NCBI RefSeq assembly: GCF_000422505.1
Contig: NZ_AULX01000020.1
Span: 62,001 to 126,000 of the forward strand
Source of the DNA: Paenibacillus pinihumi DSM 23905 = JCM 16419
GTDB taxonomy: Bacteria; Bacillota; Bacilli; Paenibacillales; Paenibacillaceae
Direction: 5' to 3'
Length of the DNA: 64,000 nt
The notes beneath the pieces were generated by a model. That model worked only from the letters and a program-made list of their open reading frames with translations, did no database searches and had not been told where the DNA came from. This document shows positions 25,904 to 34,631 of the stretch, in pieces. A program made the position numbers and the translations under genes. The stretch's first letter is position 1. Each line of letters begins with the position of its first letter.

Positions 25904-26734
25904 TCAGGATTGCAGCGCAAGCCGTTTGCGGAATGCCCAATGGTTGGTCGGTCCATGACCGGAGCCGATACGGATGCCGTCCTCAATGGCAGCCTGGATA
26001 AATGCCTTCGCCTGCTGTAATGCAGCGTTAATCGCAAGCCCCTGTGCCAAACCGGATGCCAGTGCAGCCGAGAACGTGCAGCCGGTTCCGTGCGTATGCC
26101 CGGTCTTGACCCGTCTGCCTGCAAGCTCAGTAAAGCTGCGGCCATCATATAAAAGATCAATGGCCTCGGCTCCCTCATCATGACCTCCCTTGATGATGAC
26201 ATGCCGCGCTCCGAAATCCGCCAGACGCTTCGCTGCTTCCCTCTTGCTCTCTGCATTGCGAATCTCCATGCTTGTCAGCACTTCGGCCTCCGGGATATTC
26301 GGTGTCACGATCTCGGCCAGCGGGAACAGTTCCTCTCTCATCGCCTGCACAGCATCGTCCCGCAGCAGCGCAGCTCCGCCTTTGGCAATCATCACCGGAT
26401 CTACAACCAGCCTGGTCCAGCCCTGTGCCTTCACTTCACCTGCAATCGCCCGGATAATTTCACTGCTGAATAGCATACCTGTCTTGAGCGCATCCGTGCC
26501 AATATCGCTGCCGATCGATCGAATTTGCTGGACAACTTCCTCCGGCTTAAGCGGATAGACCGCCTGAACGCCCGTCGTATTTTGAGCTGTGATTGCGGTC
26601 AAGGCAGACATGCCGTAGACGCCCAGTTCCTGAAAGGTCTTCAGGTCTGCCTGAATGCCGGCTCCGCCCCCACTGTCCGATCCGGCAATGGTCAGCGCGC
26701 GCGGCAATTTGTCATTTCCATGCCCGGTACTCAT
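25904..26734 (-). CDS. thiD: Hydroxymethylpyrimidine (phosphate) kinase ThiD
   Basis: A 276-residue ribokinase-fold enzyme that phosphorylates HMP and then HMP-P to HMP-PP for thiamine synthesis. Signature motifs: TIAGSDSGGGAGIQADLKTF at the N terminus, AITAQNTTGVQ, DPVMIAKGG near residue 125, and the catalytic/anion-hole GHTHGTGCTFSAALASGLA near 215. It is the last gene of the thiF-E-S-G-O-D operon, 21 bases after thiO, with GGAAGGGGG before its ATG. The companion pyrimidine synthase thiC is not in the window. Confidence 0.95.
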   Translation of the reverse strand: MSTGHGNDKLPRALTIAGSDSGGGAGIQADLKTFQELGVYGMSALTAITAQNTTGVQAVYPLKPEEVVQQIRSIGSDIGTDALKTGMLFSSEIIRAIAGEVKAQGWTRLVVDPVMIAKGGAALLRDDAVQAMREELFPLAEIVTPNIPEAEVLTSMEIRNAESKREAAKRLADFGARHVIIKGGHDEGAEAIDLLYDGRSFTELAGRRVKTGHTHGTGCTFSAALASGLAQGLAINAALQQAKAFIQAAIEDGIRIGSGHGPTNHWAFRKRLALQS

Positions 26735-26755
26735 GTTTTGCCCCCTTCCTTTAAC

Positions 26756-27892
26756 TCAGAATGAATAATAGCTTGCTGCTTTTCCGAAACGCTCCGGATT
26801 AAACGCTTCATTAAATGCCGGGTACTCTTTTCCCTCAATCATATCTGCTGCCAGCATTGCTGTAGCCGGACTTAGCAATATGCCGTTGCGGTAATGCCCC
26901 GCTGCCATGACGATCCTTCTTGCGGATGCCAGCTTTCCGATCAGCGGCAGCCCGTCCTGGGTAGCCGGGCGCAGTCCTGCCCAGCGATGAAACGGCTCCA
27001 AATGCTCCAAATGCGGGAACATCTGTTTATTCCACTTCTTGAGACGCTCAATTCCCCGTTCCGTTACGGAAGTATCATATCCGGCAACATCTTCGGAGGC
27101 CCCGCATACAACCGTCGAGTTTGCCTTGGCAACCAGATAGCCCTGCGGTCCGAATACCATATGTCTGACAGGCTGTTGGGCCTCCATCCGGTAAGCGCAG
27201 ATTTGTCCCCGGATCGGATAGATAGGAATTCGTATGTCAAGCACCTCTGCCAGTTCTTGTGCCCATGCGCCTGAGCAGACCAGCAGCCGGTCTGAACGGA
27301 ACGTCCGCCCGTCCGCTGCTTTTACGAGCACTTCCTGTTCAAATTCCATCAGCTCAAGCTGTTCCAATTCCTCGTGAATATCCACGCCCAGCCTGCGGCA
27401 GCCTTGCTCCAGCGCCTTCACAAAATCAGGGGCATACACATGGCTCTCCTCTGGCGTATACAGGCCGGCAAGCATTTGGCCCGAGAGCATGGGCTCCAGC
27501 TTTTGCAATTCGGCTCCCTCTACCAGACTGCCGGATGAACCGTACTCACGCTGCCAGAGCAGTCTCCCCTCAAGCACAAGCAAATCTGCCGCATGTCTGG
27601 CTACATACAAGCTGCCGGAAGCCGTATATTCGAAATCACATCCGGAAATTTCACGAACCGTCTGCTGCCAGGCCGGATACAGGCGCAAGCTTTCATGGCA
27701 GAGCCGGAAAAACTCATCCGGGCCCTCAACATTCTCCGAATATGGTGCGAGCATGCCCGCGGCAGCGCCAGATGCCTGCCCGCCGCACTGCCTGGTCTCC
27801 AATACCTTGACCTGATGGCCTCTTCTTTGCAGCTCAAAGGCGCAAGACAAGCCGATAATGCCTCCGCCCAGGACGATAATCGTTTCTGCCAT
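26756..27892 (-). CDS. thiO: Glycine oxidase ThiO
   Basis: A flavoenzyme of the DAO family that oxidises glycine to dehydroglycine for thiazole formation by ThiG in aerobic bacteria, replacing ThiH. The FAD-binding Rossmann motif TIIVLGGGIIGLSCAFELQR is at the N terminus; GMLAPYSE, the HVYAPDFVKAL segment and the C-terminal WAGLRPATQDGLPLIG and GHYRNGILLSPAT are all typical. About 378 residues. The start at 27892 has AGAGATGAG upstream; an ATG at 27913 would add seven residues with no good site. It lies between thiG and thiD in the operon. Confidence 0.92.
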   Translation of the reverse strand: MAETIIVLGGGIIGLSCAFELQRRGHQVKVLETRQCGGQASGAAAGMLAPYSENVEGPDEFFRLCHESLRLYPAWQQTVREISGCDFEYTASGSLYVARHAADLLVLEGRLLWQREYGSSGSLVEGAELQKLEPMLSGQMLAGLYTPEESHVYAPDFVKALEQGCRRLGVDIHEELEQLELMEFEQEVLVKAADGRTFRSDRLLVCSGAWAQELAEVLDIRIPIYPIRGQICAYRMEAQQPVRHMVFGPQGYLVAKANSTVVCGASEDVAGYDTSVTERGIERLKKWNKQMFPHLEHLEPFHRWAGLRPATQDGLPLIGKLASARRIVMAAGHYRNGILLSPATAMLAADMIEGKEYPAFNEAFNPERFGKAASYYSF

Positions 27893-27928
27893 TGCTGTCT
27901 CATCTCTTTTCATCAGTGGCGTTGCACA

Positions 27929-28708
27929 TTATTTGACAATAAACTGCTCCAGGCCGCTGCTAGCGGTCGCATACTTCTTTTTAGTGATCCTGCCGGATAA
28001 ATAAGACAACCGTCCAGCCTGGACAGCAAGCCTCATTGCATGGGCCATCATTACCGGGTCCTTCGCTTTTGCAACCGGAGTATTCATCAATACGCCGCTG
28101 ACACCAAGCTCCATCGCCTGAGCGACATCACTGGCCGAGCCAAGCCCTGCATCTACAATAATTGGAACCTTCGCTTCCTCTACAATAAGCCCGATATGAT
28201 ACGGATTGAGAATGCCAAGTCCTGTACCGATCGGTGCGGCACCCGGCATAACGGCTGCTGCACCGGCTTCCTCCAGACGCTTGCAGAGAATCGGGTCATC
28301 CGAGGTATACGGCAGCACAGTGAATCCTTCCTTAACCAAAATTTCAGTCGCCTTGAGCGTTTCGATCGGGTCCGGCAGCAGTGTCCGCTCATTGGCGCTA
28401 ATTTCGACCTTGACCCAGTCGCTTAAGCCTGATGCGCGGGCCAGCCGCGCGATCCGTACCGCTTCCTCCGCCGTGCGCGCACCGGAAGTATTCGGGAGAA
28501 ATGTATAGCTGCCTTCCTCCAAATGCTGCAAAATCGAATCATCCTCGGTTGACTCCAGATTAATCCGACGAATTGCGAAGGTCAGCACCTCTGAACCGGA
28601 GGCTCGTATCGCTTCCTTCTGCACGAACGGATTCGGAAATAATCCCGTTCCGATAAAAATTCGGGATGACAATGTCTTGCCGCCGATTACCAGATTATCC
28701 TGACTCAT
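27929..28708 (-). CDS. thiG: Thiazole synthase ThiG
   Basis: A 259-residue TIM-barrel enzyme that builds the thiazole phosphate from deoxyxylulose 5-phosphate, dehydroglycine and ThiS-thiocarboxylate. Family features are [19 protein letters not shown], the Schiff-base lysine in [32 protein letters not shown], and the phosphate-binding [20 protein letters not shown] with [14 protein letters not shown]. It follows thiS by five bases. The sulfur carrier and the oxidase are both encoded next to it, so the thiazole branch is complete apart from general DXP and cysteine desulfurase. Confidence 0.95.
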   Translation of the reverse strand: MSQDNLVIGGKTLSSRIFIGTGLFPNPFVQKEAIRASGSEVLTFAIRRINLESTEDDSILQHLEEGSYTFLPNTSGARTAEEAVRIARLARASGLSDWVKVEISANERTLLPDPIETLKATEILVKEGFTVLPYTSDDPILCKRLEEAGAAAVMPGAAPIGTGLGILNPYHIGLIVEEAKVPIIVDAGLGSASDVAQAMELGVSGVLMNTPVAKAKDPVMMAHAMRLAVQAGRLSYLSGRITKKKYATASSGLEQFIVK

Positions 28709-28713
28709 GTCTG

Positions 28714-28914
28714 TCAGCCTCCCCCTACAAAATGAACGAGCTCAATCCGCATCCCTGGAGAAACTCGGGTCGATACCCACTGCCCGGATGTCAAAACCGT
28801 TCCGTCAGCCTCAGCAACGAGCGGCTTGCCCAGCAAGCCGAGCTCTCTGATCACGTCCTCAACCGTCTCGGCCTGCTCCATCACCTGCGTCTGTCCGTTA
28901 ATGATCAGTTCCAT
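28714..28914 (-). CDS. thiS: Sulfur carrier protein ThiS
   Basis: A 66-residue ubiquitin-like protein. It begins [20 protein letters not shown] and ends in the required glycine tail (HFVGGG), whose last glycine is adenylated by ThiF and converted to a thiocarboxylate. One extra glycine before the canonical GG is visible. Its start overlaps the end of thiE by 17 bases and its stop is five bases before thiG, a tightly coupled arrangement matching its stoichiometric role with ThiG. Confidence 0.93.
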   Translation of the reverse strand: MELIINGQTQVMEQAETVEDVIRELGLLGKPLVAEADGTVLTSGQWVSTRVSPGMRIELVHFVGGG

Positions 28915-29542
28915 ATGCTTTAGTTCCCCTCTCCAATTTGCGGAGAAATGCCTCGCAAGTTTCTTTTACATGACTGCTGCCCACAATCTCGCTGACCGCA
29001 CATATACGCGTTGCTCCCGCAGCAATGACTTCATCCACATTGTGCAGCTTGATTCCGCCTATCGCGACAAACGGAATCCGTATCTGCTCACTGACCTGGC
29101 GCACATAATTGACCGTTACAGGGTCGACCACATCCACCTTCGTTTTGGTAGGAAATACCGGGCCAACGCCAATATAATCCGCACCCTGTTCTTCAGCCTG
29201 CAATGCTTCCTCAATCGCATGGGTAGAGATGCCGATAATTTTGTTGCCGACGATTTTCCTCGCTTCCGCAAGAGACAAATCTCCCTGCCCCAAATGAACA
29301 CCGTCCGCATCCGACTCCATGGCGATATCAATGTAATCATTGACGATAAAGGTAACATCATGCTTGCGCGTAAGCTCGCGCAGCGCCTTGGCCTTCGCCA
29401 GCACTTCATCACGGCTGCCCGTCTTGTCACGCAGTTGAATGATGTCCACACCGCCCAGAATAGCCTGCTCCATGACTTCAATCAGATCACGGCCCGGATG
29501 GAACTGCTCTCCGGTTATTGCATACAGCCGAAAATCCTTCAT
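28898..29542 (-). CDS. thiE: Thiamine phosphate synthase ThiE
   Basis: A 214-residue TIM-barrel enzyme joining HMP-PP and thiazole phosphate to thiamine monophosphate. Characteristic motifs: RLYAITGEQFH, VDIIQLRDKTGSRDEVLAKA, the catalytic-site VTFIVNDYIDIAMESDADGV followed by HLGQGDLS, YIGVGPVFPTKTK and PFVAIGGIKLHN. I chose the ATG at 29542, eight bases after AAGGAG; a GTG at 29551 is within the ribosome-site region. A TenI-like role is excluded by the intact substrate-binding motifs. Confidence 0.93.
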   Translation of the reverse strand: MKDFRLYAITGEQFHPGRDLIEVMEQAILGGVDIIQLRDKTGSRDEVLAKAKALRELTRKHDVTFIVNDYIDIAMESDADGVHLGQGDLSLAEARKIVGNKIIGISTHAIEEALQAEEQGADYIGVGPVFPTKTKVDVVDPVTVNYVRQVSEQIRIPFVAIGGIKLHNVDEVIAAGATRICAVSEIVGSSHVKETCEAFLRKLERGTKAYGTDH

Positions 29543-29559
29543 TGGCCCCACTCCTTCAT

Positions 29560-30603
29560 TTAATGTCCGATATATCTGGCGTAAAGTGTCTTCGCTCTGA
29601 CGATATCCTCCGTCCCCTGTACGAGCACGCGGCCATCCGGAAACATAACGAGCCGTTCTCCCTCAGGCAGCTCCACCCGCAGAAGGAATGGATTGAGCGT
29701 TACTTCCCTGGCAATGGGCTTCAGCCTCTCCTGCCATACAGGCAGATCCAGCTCTGCATTCCCTCTAATCTGTACGGTCTCCCTCCCGCACAGTGAAACG
29801 GCTGCTTCGCCTTCCTTCCACTCCAGCGCGGGATACTGCTTTAATTGACAGCAGGGACAGCCCGGCAACGGCTCTCCAAACTTCAATTCATAGAACCGGT
29901 TAAACCAAATGTCAAAAGTAACGAGACTGCTTCTACGATGATCCTCGGCGCCAACAAGCAGCTTCATGGCCTCGACCGCCTGGTAAGAGGCTACAATGTC
30001 GACGACGGGAGCAATGACCCCAATCGTATCGCAAGTCTCGCCGCCGGAATCTCCAGTCTGGATAAAACAGCGCAGGCATGGCGTACGTCCCGGAACAAAT
30101 ATGGCACTCATCCCCCGCGAACTTACCGCCCCGCCATACGTAAACGGGATGCCTGCCTTGTAGCACGCATCATTGAGCAAAAACCGGGTCTGGAAATTAT
30201 CTGTGCCGTCGAGCACCAGGTCCATACCTTTCAGCAGGGCATCGATATTCCCGAGCGTCACATCGGCAACAATGGCTTCAAGGTTTACCATGGAGTTGAC
30301 GCTGCGGAGTTTTTTCTCGGCGGCAATAACCTTGGGATACATGTTTATAACATCCTGTTCATCGTAAAGCATCTGCCGCTGAAGATTGCTCTTCTCGACA
30401 TAGTCGCGGTCAACCATACGAATATGCCCAACCCCGGCCCGCACCATATGGTTTGCAAGCACCGTGCCTAATGCGCCCATGCCTACTATGAGTACGGAGC
30501 TGTTCATGAGCTTTCGCTGGCCCGCTTCGCCAATTGGAGGGAACAGCATCTGCCGGGAATAACGTTCTTTCATTTGCTCGCTGTCCATTTGCATCTCTTC
30601 CAT
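29560..30603 (-). CDS. thiF: ThiF/MoeB family adenylyltransferase
   Basis: A 347-residue E1-like enzyme that adenylates the C-terminal glycine of ThiS. The N-terminal RYSRQMLFPPIGEAGQRKL and nucleotide site SSVLIVGMGALGTVLANHMV are typical, as is LVLDGTDNFQTRFLLNDAC. Zinc-binding cysteine pairs are TPCLRC and GCPCC. The C-terminal 80 residues form an extra segment beyond the catalytic domain. The ATG at 30603 has AAGGAGG nine bases upstream; an upstream in-frame extension to 30687 has no ribosome site. It is the first gene of the thiF-E-S-G-O-D operon. Confidence 0.88.
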   Translation of the reverse strand: MEEMQMDSEQMKERYSRQMLFPPIGEAGQRKLMNSSVLIVGMGALGTVLANHMVRAGVGHIRMVDRDYVEKSNLQRQMLYDEQDVINMYPKVIAAEKKLRSVNSMVNLEAIVADVTLGNIDALLKGMDLVLDGTDNFQTRFLLNDACYKAGIPFTYGGAVSSRGMSAIFVPGRTPCLRCFIQTGDSGGETCDTIGVIAPVVDIVASYQAVEAMKLLVGAEDHRRSSLVTFDIWFNRFYELKFGEPLPGCPCCQLKQYPALEWKEGEAAVSLCGRETVQIRGNAELDLPVWQERLKPIAREVTLNPFLLRVELPEGERLVMFPDGRVLVQGTEDIVRAKTLYARYIGH

Positions 30604-31177
30604 AGAATGCCGCCTCCTTCCTGTTAAGTTGGCTGTATATTTTTCCTGTTGTGAACAGGCAGCGGCTTTAATAATTGGTTGCATCATTCATGAAAAACAA
30701 TTAAAAAAACTTTTACAGATTTTTCGGTTCAAAGCAGACTGCAAAATGAAGGATTCCTCCGATTGCTGTTAAAGTCCGTTTTCTATAATTATAATTTGCA
30801 AGGTAAGAAAACGACCTTTAAAGGCAAACTCTTCGTTTCTCCAGAACCCTTCATTTCTCCGCCATTTTCCGAAAGTAAAACAAAAAACATAAAATTAATT
30901 CCATTTTTTTAACTGCACGAATTATTAATGTCATAAATTATTTAGGACGAAAAATTAAGTTTCAAACATTGAAACATGCAGGAGAACTAAACAGGGATGC
31001 AAAGAGGCAGCTCATTGAGGCCACCCCTCTGCTGTCGTACTATAAACCTTACATGCCTATCTAACAATTACAGCACTGTGGCAGCTACGACGATGTACAT
31101 GCCTGGATATTCAAGCGCAGCTCCAGCGGTGTAAATGCTGGATTATTACTCTTTGCCTGCACACCCGCGGCCTGAGC
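30604..31177. other. Long intergenic region between the two thiamine operons
   Basis: 574 bases without a believable gene and without a second TPP riboswitch. It holds the alternative hairpins at 30609-30666, an AT-rich promoter-like patch on the minus strand near 30790 (TATAAT within TTATAATTATAG), and a 12-base direct repeat at 30831-30842 and 30849-30860 (CTTCGTTTCTCC and CTTCATTTCTCC). A weak hairpin at about 31011-31040 shows no T-tract. Confidence 0.5.
30609..30666 (-). promoter_or_regulatory. Mutually exclusive hairpins over the thiF ribosome site
   Basis: On the minus strand CCTGTT (30654-30659) can pair with either of two AACAGG copies: the close one at 30645-30650 (three-base loop) or the far one at 30620-30625. 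The far pairing is extended by GCCGC/GCGGC (30662-30666 and 30609-30613), enclosing the AAGGAGG of thiF. This layout would allow translational switching; no ligand-binding fold is visible. Confidence 0.35.
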
Positions 31178-32215
31178 CTACAGATTGCGGAACGCCTTTT
31201 CCACGTCCACATCGTTGCGAAGCTGGTCTTGCTTTTTCAACCAATCTACAACGGCCTGCCATGACTCTGCCGTTTGGCTGCCGAATTTTTCGGAGCCGGC
31301 ATCCATCAGCGGCAACAGGGTTTCCAAGCTCTGTTTTTCAATTTCAGGATCAAGCGGGAAATCACTATTTTGCTTGTCCAGCAGTGTCTGCAGCGCCTCT
31401 TGCGGATGCTGCCTGGTATATTCCTGGCCTTTGGCAGCTGCTTCAAGGAACTTCTTGATAGCCGCGTTGTTGTTATTTACACCGTCTTCACTTGCTGTAA
31501 ATACCAGCTCATAGTAATCCGGCACCCCGTATTTGGCAGGCTCAAATGCTAACAGCTTGATGCCTTCTTTTTCCAGAAGCAGCTTCTCATGATTGACATA
31601 GCCGCCAATGATGGCATCGACACGCTTGGTCGTCATCGCCGGGATCAGATCCCATCCGATATCAGTAAAGTTCAGCTTGGATGCATTCCCGCCATCACCT
31701 TCCACCATCGTCTTCACTATCGATTCATCGAGCGGTACGGACGGATAGCCAATAGACTTGCCCTCCAAGTCCTTCGGAGTTTTCACACCGGAGGATTCCA
31801 ATACAAACAACTGGTTGAGCGGATGGCGTACAATTGAGCCCACTGATACAATCGGAATGTTCTCGGAGCGTGAAATAGCCACTTGCATTTGGTAGCTGAT
31901 GGCAAGATCTGCTTTGCCGGTAGCCACAAGCTTAAGCGCATCATTGGTATCCGCAGGCGTTTGAAGCTTGACCTTGAGTCCTGCTTCCTTGAAGTAACCC
32001 TGTTCTTCAGCTGCGAACAAGAAGGAATGTACTGCGTTCGGATACCAGTCCAGCAACACGGTAAGCTCTGTTTCTTCCTGCTTCGCCGAGTCCGGCTCCG
32101 TTGCACCTCCGGTACCCGTTTGTGTTTCTGACTTGCCGCAGCCTGCCATCATGCCCACCACCAGCACCAGTGACAGTACCAGTCCGGCACGTTTTATCCA
32201 AGATTGAAATTTCAT
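31178..32215 (-). CDS. thiY: Pyrimidine-precursor ABC transporter substrate-binding lipoprotein ThiY
   Basis: A 345-residue lipoprotein: signal peptide with a lipobox at MMAGC and a small Thr/Gly linker. An NMT1/THI5-like periplasmic-binding fold follows, with TVLLDWYPNAVHSFLFAAEE and GYFKEAGLKVKLQTPAD. ThiY homologues bind N-formyl-4-amino-5-aminomethyl-2-methylpyrimidine, a thiamine breakdown product. This assignment rests on the fold and on the context with thiX, thiZ, tenA and ylmB behind a TPP riboswitch. AGGGGGAG precedes the ATG. Last gene of that operon. Confidence 0.9.
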   Translation of the reverse strand: MKFQSWIKRAGLVLSLVLVVGMMAGCGKSETQTGTGGATEPDSAKQEETELTVLLDWYPNAVHSFLFAAEEQGYFKEAGLKVKLQTPADTNDALKLVATGKADLAISYQMQVAISRSENIPIVSVGSIVRHPLNQLFVLESSGVKTPKDLEGKSIGYPSVPLDESIVKTMVEGDGGNASKLNFTDIGWDLIPAMTTKRVDAIIGGYVNHEKLLLEKEGIKLLAFEPAKYGVPDYYELVFTASEDGVNNNNAAIKKFLEAAAKGQEYTRQHPQEALQTLLDKQNSDFPLDPEIEKQSLETLLPLMDAGSEKFGSQTAESWQAVVDWLKKQDQLRNDVDVEKAFRNL

Positions 32216-32350
32216 CGTATGTCTCCCCCTCTTCTATTTACAAGACAGCATAATTGCTGAATTCACTCAAATGACTCTTATTTTAGGCAGCGACCCTTAT
32301 TACCCTGTTTACCCTGTAAGACTCCCTGAGCAAAACCTGTCTCACGTTAC

Positions 32351-33121
32351 CTATTTGTCTGCTTCATCACTTGGAGCACGCTTGGCAAGCACCCTGCTTT
32401 CCAGCCAGCGGACTGTCAGGAACAGTATAATTCCCATAATTGAAAGCAGCAGCACACCGGAAAATACCGCCTCGCCCCGCAGCATGTTGGAAGCACGCTT
32501 CGTATAGACGCCAAGGCCGGATTCACCGCCAAGCCATTCGCCTAGCGCTGCCCCGCCTACACTTATTGTCGCTGCCAGCTTGAGCCCGGTGAAAAAGCCG
32601 GGCAGTGCGGACGGAAGCTTCCATTTCAGGAACAAGTCCCGTTTGCTCGCTCCCATCGTTTTCATAAGTTCGCCGATCCCCGGGTCGGCCGTACGGAACC
32701 CGTCCGATGTATTCACAGCAATCGGGAAAAAAGTAAAAAGAATGACAACCGATATTTTGCTCCAGATCCCATACCCGAACCACATCACCATAATTGGAGA
32801 TAACGCGATAATCGGAATCGTCTGTGAAGCCATAATCAACGGATACAGTGTTCGTTTGGCAAGGCTGAACCGTTCCATCCATATAGCGACCGAAACTCCG
32901 ACTGCTACAGACAGCGCCAGCCCGAGCAGCGCTTCACCCAAAGTAAGAACAAAGTGGCGTCCCAGCAGCGTCCGGTTTTCCCATAACGATATAAATACAT
33001 CCGACAAGCGTGGAAGGATAAAATGCGGTACCTCAAATACGGTTGTAGCAAGCTCCCACAAGGCTGCCAGCAGCAGGATGAATATAGTTACAGGCAGCAC
33101 TGTCTTGATCTGCTTCTTCAT
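32351..33121 (-). CDS. thiX: Pyrimidine-precursor ABC transporter permease ThiX
   Basis: A 256-residue permease of the BPD inner-membrane family (SsuC/TauC-like) with about six helices. The cytoplasmic EAA-type loop is visible as ELMKTMGASKRDLFLKWKLP followed by PGFFTGLKLAATI. Its ATG overlaps the thiZ stop by one base (TAATG), showing translational coupling with the ATPase. A 135-base gap separates it from thiY. The substrate is inferred from operon context as a formylaminopyrimidine. Confidence 0.9.
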   Translation of the reverse strand: MKKQIKTVLPVTIFILLLAALWELATTVFEVPHFILPRLSDVFISLWENRTLLGRHFVLTLGEALLGLALSVAVGVSVAIWMERFSLAKRTLYPLIMASQTIPIIALSPIMVMWFGYGIWSKISVVILFTFFPIAVNTSDGFRTADPGIGELMKTMGASKRDLFLKWKLPSALPGFFTGLKLAATISVGGAALGEWLGGESGLGVYTKRASNMLRGEAVFSGVLLLSIMGIILFLTVRWLESRVLAKRAPSDEADK

Positions 33122-33936
33122 TAAACAATGCCTCCCCGTGTAGCGGGTGTGCGCCCCAACTGCTCCAGAACTTGCCTTTTCAGCTGAATAAAGGAGGGCT
33201 CCAGCACCGCGCTGTAATCACGGGGCCGAGGCAATGCGACCTCGAATTCCAGTAAAGATGAAATCGGGGACGACGATGCCACCAATACTCGATCGGATAG
33301 GAGCAGCGCCTCATCCACATCATGGGTGATAAAAAGAACCGTCTTGCGGTGCTGCTCCCATATTTGCAGCAACCATTCCTGCATCCCCGCACGTGTCATT
33401 GCATCCAGAGCGCTAAATGGCTCATCCAGCAGCAACGGATCACCGCCGCTAAGCAGTGAGCGGAGAAAGGATACGCGCTGCCGCATGCCGCCGGACAGCT
33501 CATGCGGCATCTTCTCTTCCGTCCCTTCCAATCCAAAGGAGGGCAGCAACTCGCGCACCTGCCTGCGCGCCTCCTGCCTGGATACACCCGACAACTCCAG
33601 GCCAAGCGCGGCATTATCAAGTACGCTTCTCCACGGCATCAGGCAATCCCGCTGCGGCATATACCCGATCCGGCTCTTCTTCCTTGGAGCCTTCGACTCG
33701 GACAGCCCGCCTAATACAATTTCACCCGCCGCCGGCTTTACCAGTCCGGCCAGCAGTCGGAACAATGTCGTCTTCCCTGCCCCGCTCGGGGCCAGCAACG
33801 CGACGAATTCTCCCGCCCGGATGCTGAAGTCCAGCTTTTCAAATAATACGGGCCCTTCCGGGAAGGAATAACTCAAGCCCCGAACTGAAAGTGCCGGCGT
33901 CGCTTTATTTGTTCGAATTTCGTTCAAAGCGGCCAC
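33121..33936 (-). CDS. thiZ: Pyrimidine-precursor ABC transporter ATPase ThiZ
   Basis: A 271-residue nitrate/taurine-type ATPase. Walker A is APSGAGKTTLFRLLAG, the Q-loop YMPQRDCLMPWRS, signature ELSGGMRQRVSFLRSLL, Walker B PLLLDEPFSALD and the switch ITHDVDEALLLSDRV. It energises ThiX. The start is ambiguous: GTG at 33936 lies only two bases from AGGAG, whereas a TTG at 33927 is better spaced. With the GTG start the gene overlaps tenA by 13 bases. Confidence 0.9.
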   Translation of the reverse strand: MAALNEIRTNKATPALSVRGLSYSFPEGPVLFEKLDFSIRAGEFVALLAPSGAGKTTLFRLLAGLVKPAAGEIVLGGLSESKAPRKKSRIGYMPQRDCLMPWRSVLDNAALGLELSGVSRQEARRQVRELLPSFGLEGTEEKMPHELSGGMRQRVSFLRSLLSGGDPLLLDEPFSALDAMTRAGMQEWLLQIWEQHRKTVLFITHDVDEALLLSDRVLVASSSPISSLLEFEVALPRPRDYSAVLEPSFIQLKRQVLEQLGRTPATRGGIV

Positions 33937-34595
33937 GTCTCCTGACGATATGCCATATCCCAGAACAAATATTCAAACTTGGACGTAATAACAAAATGCT
34001 CCTCCAGCTTGGCAAGCTCACGCTCCGGCAGCCCCTCCGCCAATCGGTCCATCAGTGCAACTGTCCAATCCGTCAACTGTCCGAATTCCTCTGAGCTGTA
34101 CATCAGAATCCATTCCTTATACAAAGGATGATCCAGACTGCCCGGATAGCGGGCAAACGCGGACCCTATTTCCCGGTAGCTCCACATGCAAGGCAGAAGC
34201 GCTGCAACGACCTCTGCCAGCGATCCGCTTGCTGCGGTATCCAACATATATTTGGTGTAGGCTACTGTAGTCGGAGCAGCGGTCGTCGCCTCCAGCTCTT
34301 CACGAGAAATACCAAAGCGCTCCGCATACTCACGATGCAGCCCCATCTCTACATTCAGTGTGGAATGCAGCAGCTCCGCAAACTTCGATATCGTCTCCAA
34401 ATCGCGCGCCTTCAGGCTGCCATAGGCAAACATTTTGGCGTAGTCGATCAGATAGACGTAATCCTGTTTCATATAATAGACAAAGCATTCCTGATCCAGC
34501 GTTCCGTCCCGCAACCCGGTCAAAAACGGATGCGCATGACACTTTCCCCATACATCAGCTACCGAACGGTATAATCTCTCACTAAAACGTTCCAT
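33924..34595 (-). CDS. tenA: Aminopyrimidine aminohydrolase TenA (thiaminase II)
   Basis: A 223-residue all-helical enzyme that hydrolyses aminopyrimidine to HMP in thiamine salvage. Landmarks are MERFSERLYRSVADVWGKCH, the substrate-binding acid in YYMKQDYVYLIDYAKMFA, the nucleophilic cysteine in AALLPCMWSYREIG near residue 135, and the C-terminal acid region ITSKFEYLFWDMAY. I chose the ATG at 34595; the in-frame GTG at 34610 sits on the ribosome site. It acts after YlmB, whose gene lies immediately upstream. Confidence 0.93.
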   Translation of the reverse strand: MERFSERLYRSVADVWGKCHAHPFLTGLRDGTLDQECFVYYMKQDYVYLIDYAKMFAYGSLKARDLETISKFAELLHSTLNVEMGLHREYAERFGISREELEATTAAPTTVAYTKYMLDTAASGSLAEVVAALLPCMWSYREIGSAFARYPGSLDHPLYKEWILMYSSEEFGQLTDWTVALMDRLAEGLPERELAKLEEHFVITSKFEYLFWDMAYRQETWPL

Positions 34596-34631
34596 GATGA
34601 GCAGTTCCACCCTTCTTTTTTCATACTCTCT

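Noticed and set aside
31011-31040. Hairpin considered as a terminator after thiY
   Set aside because: The stem has a bulge and wobble pairs, and no T-run follows.
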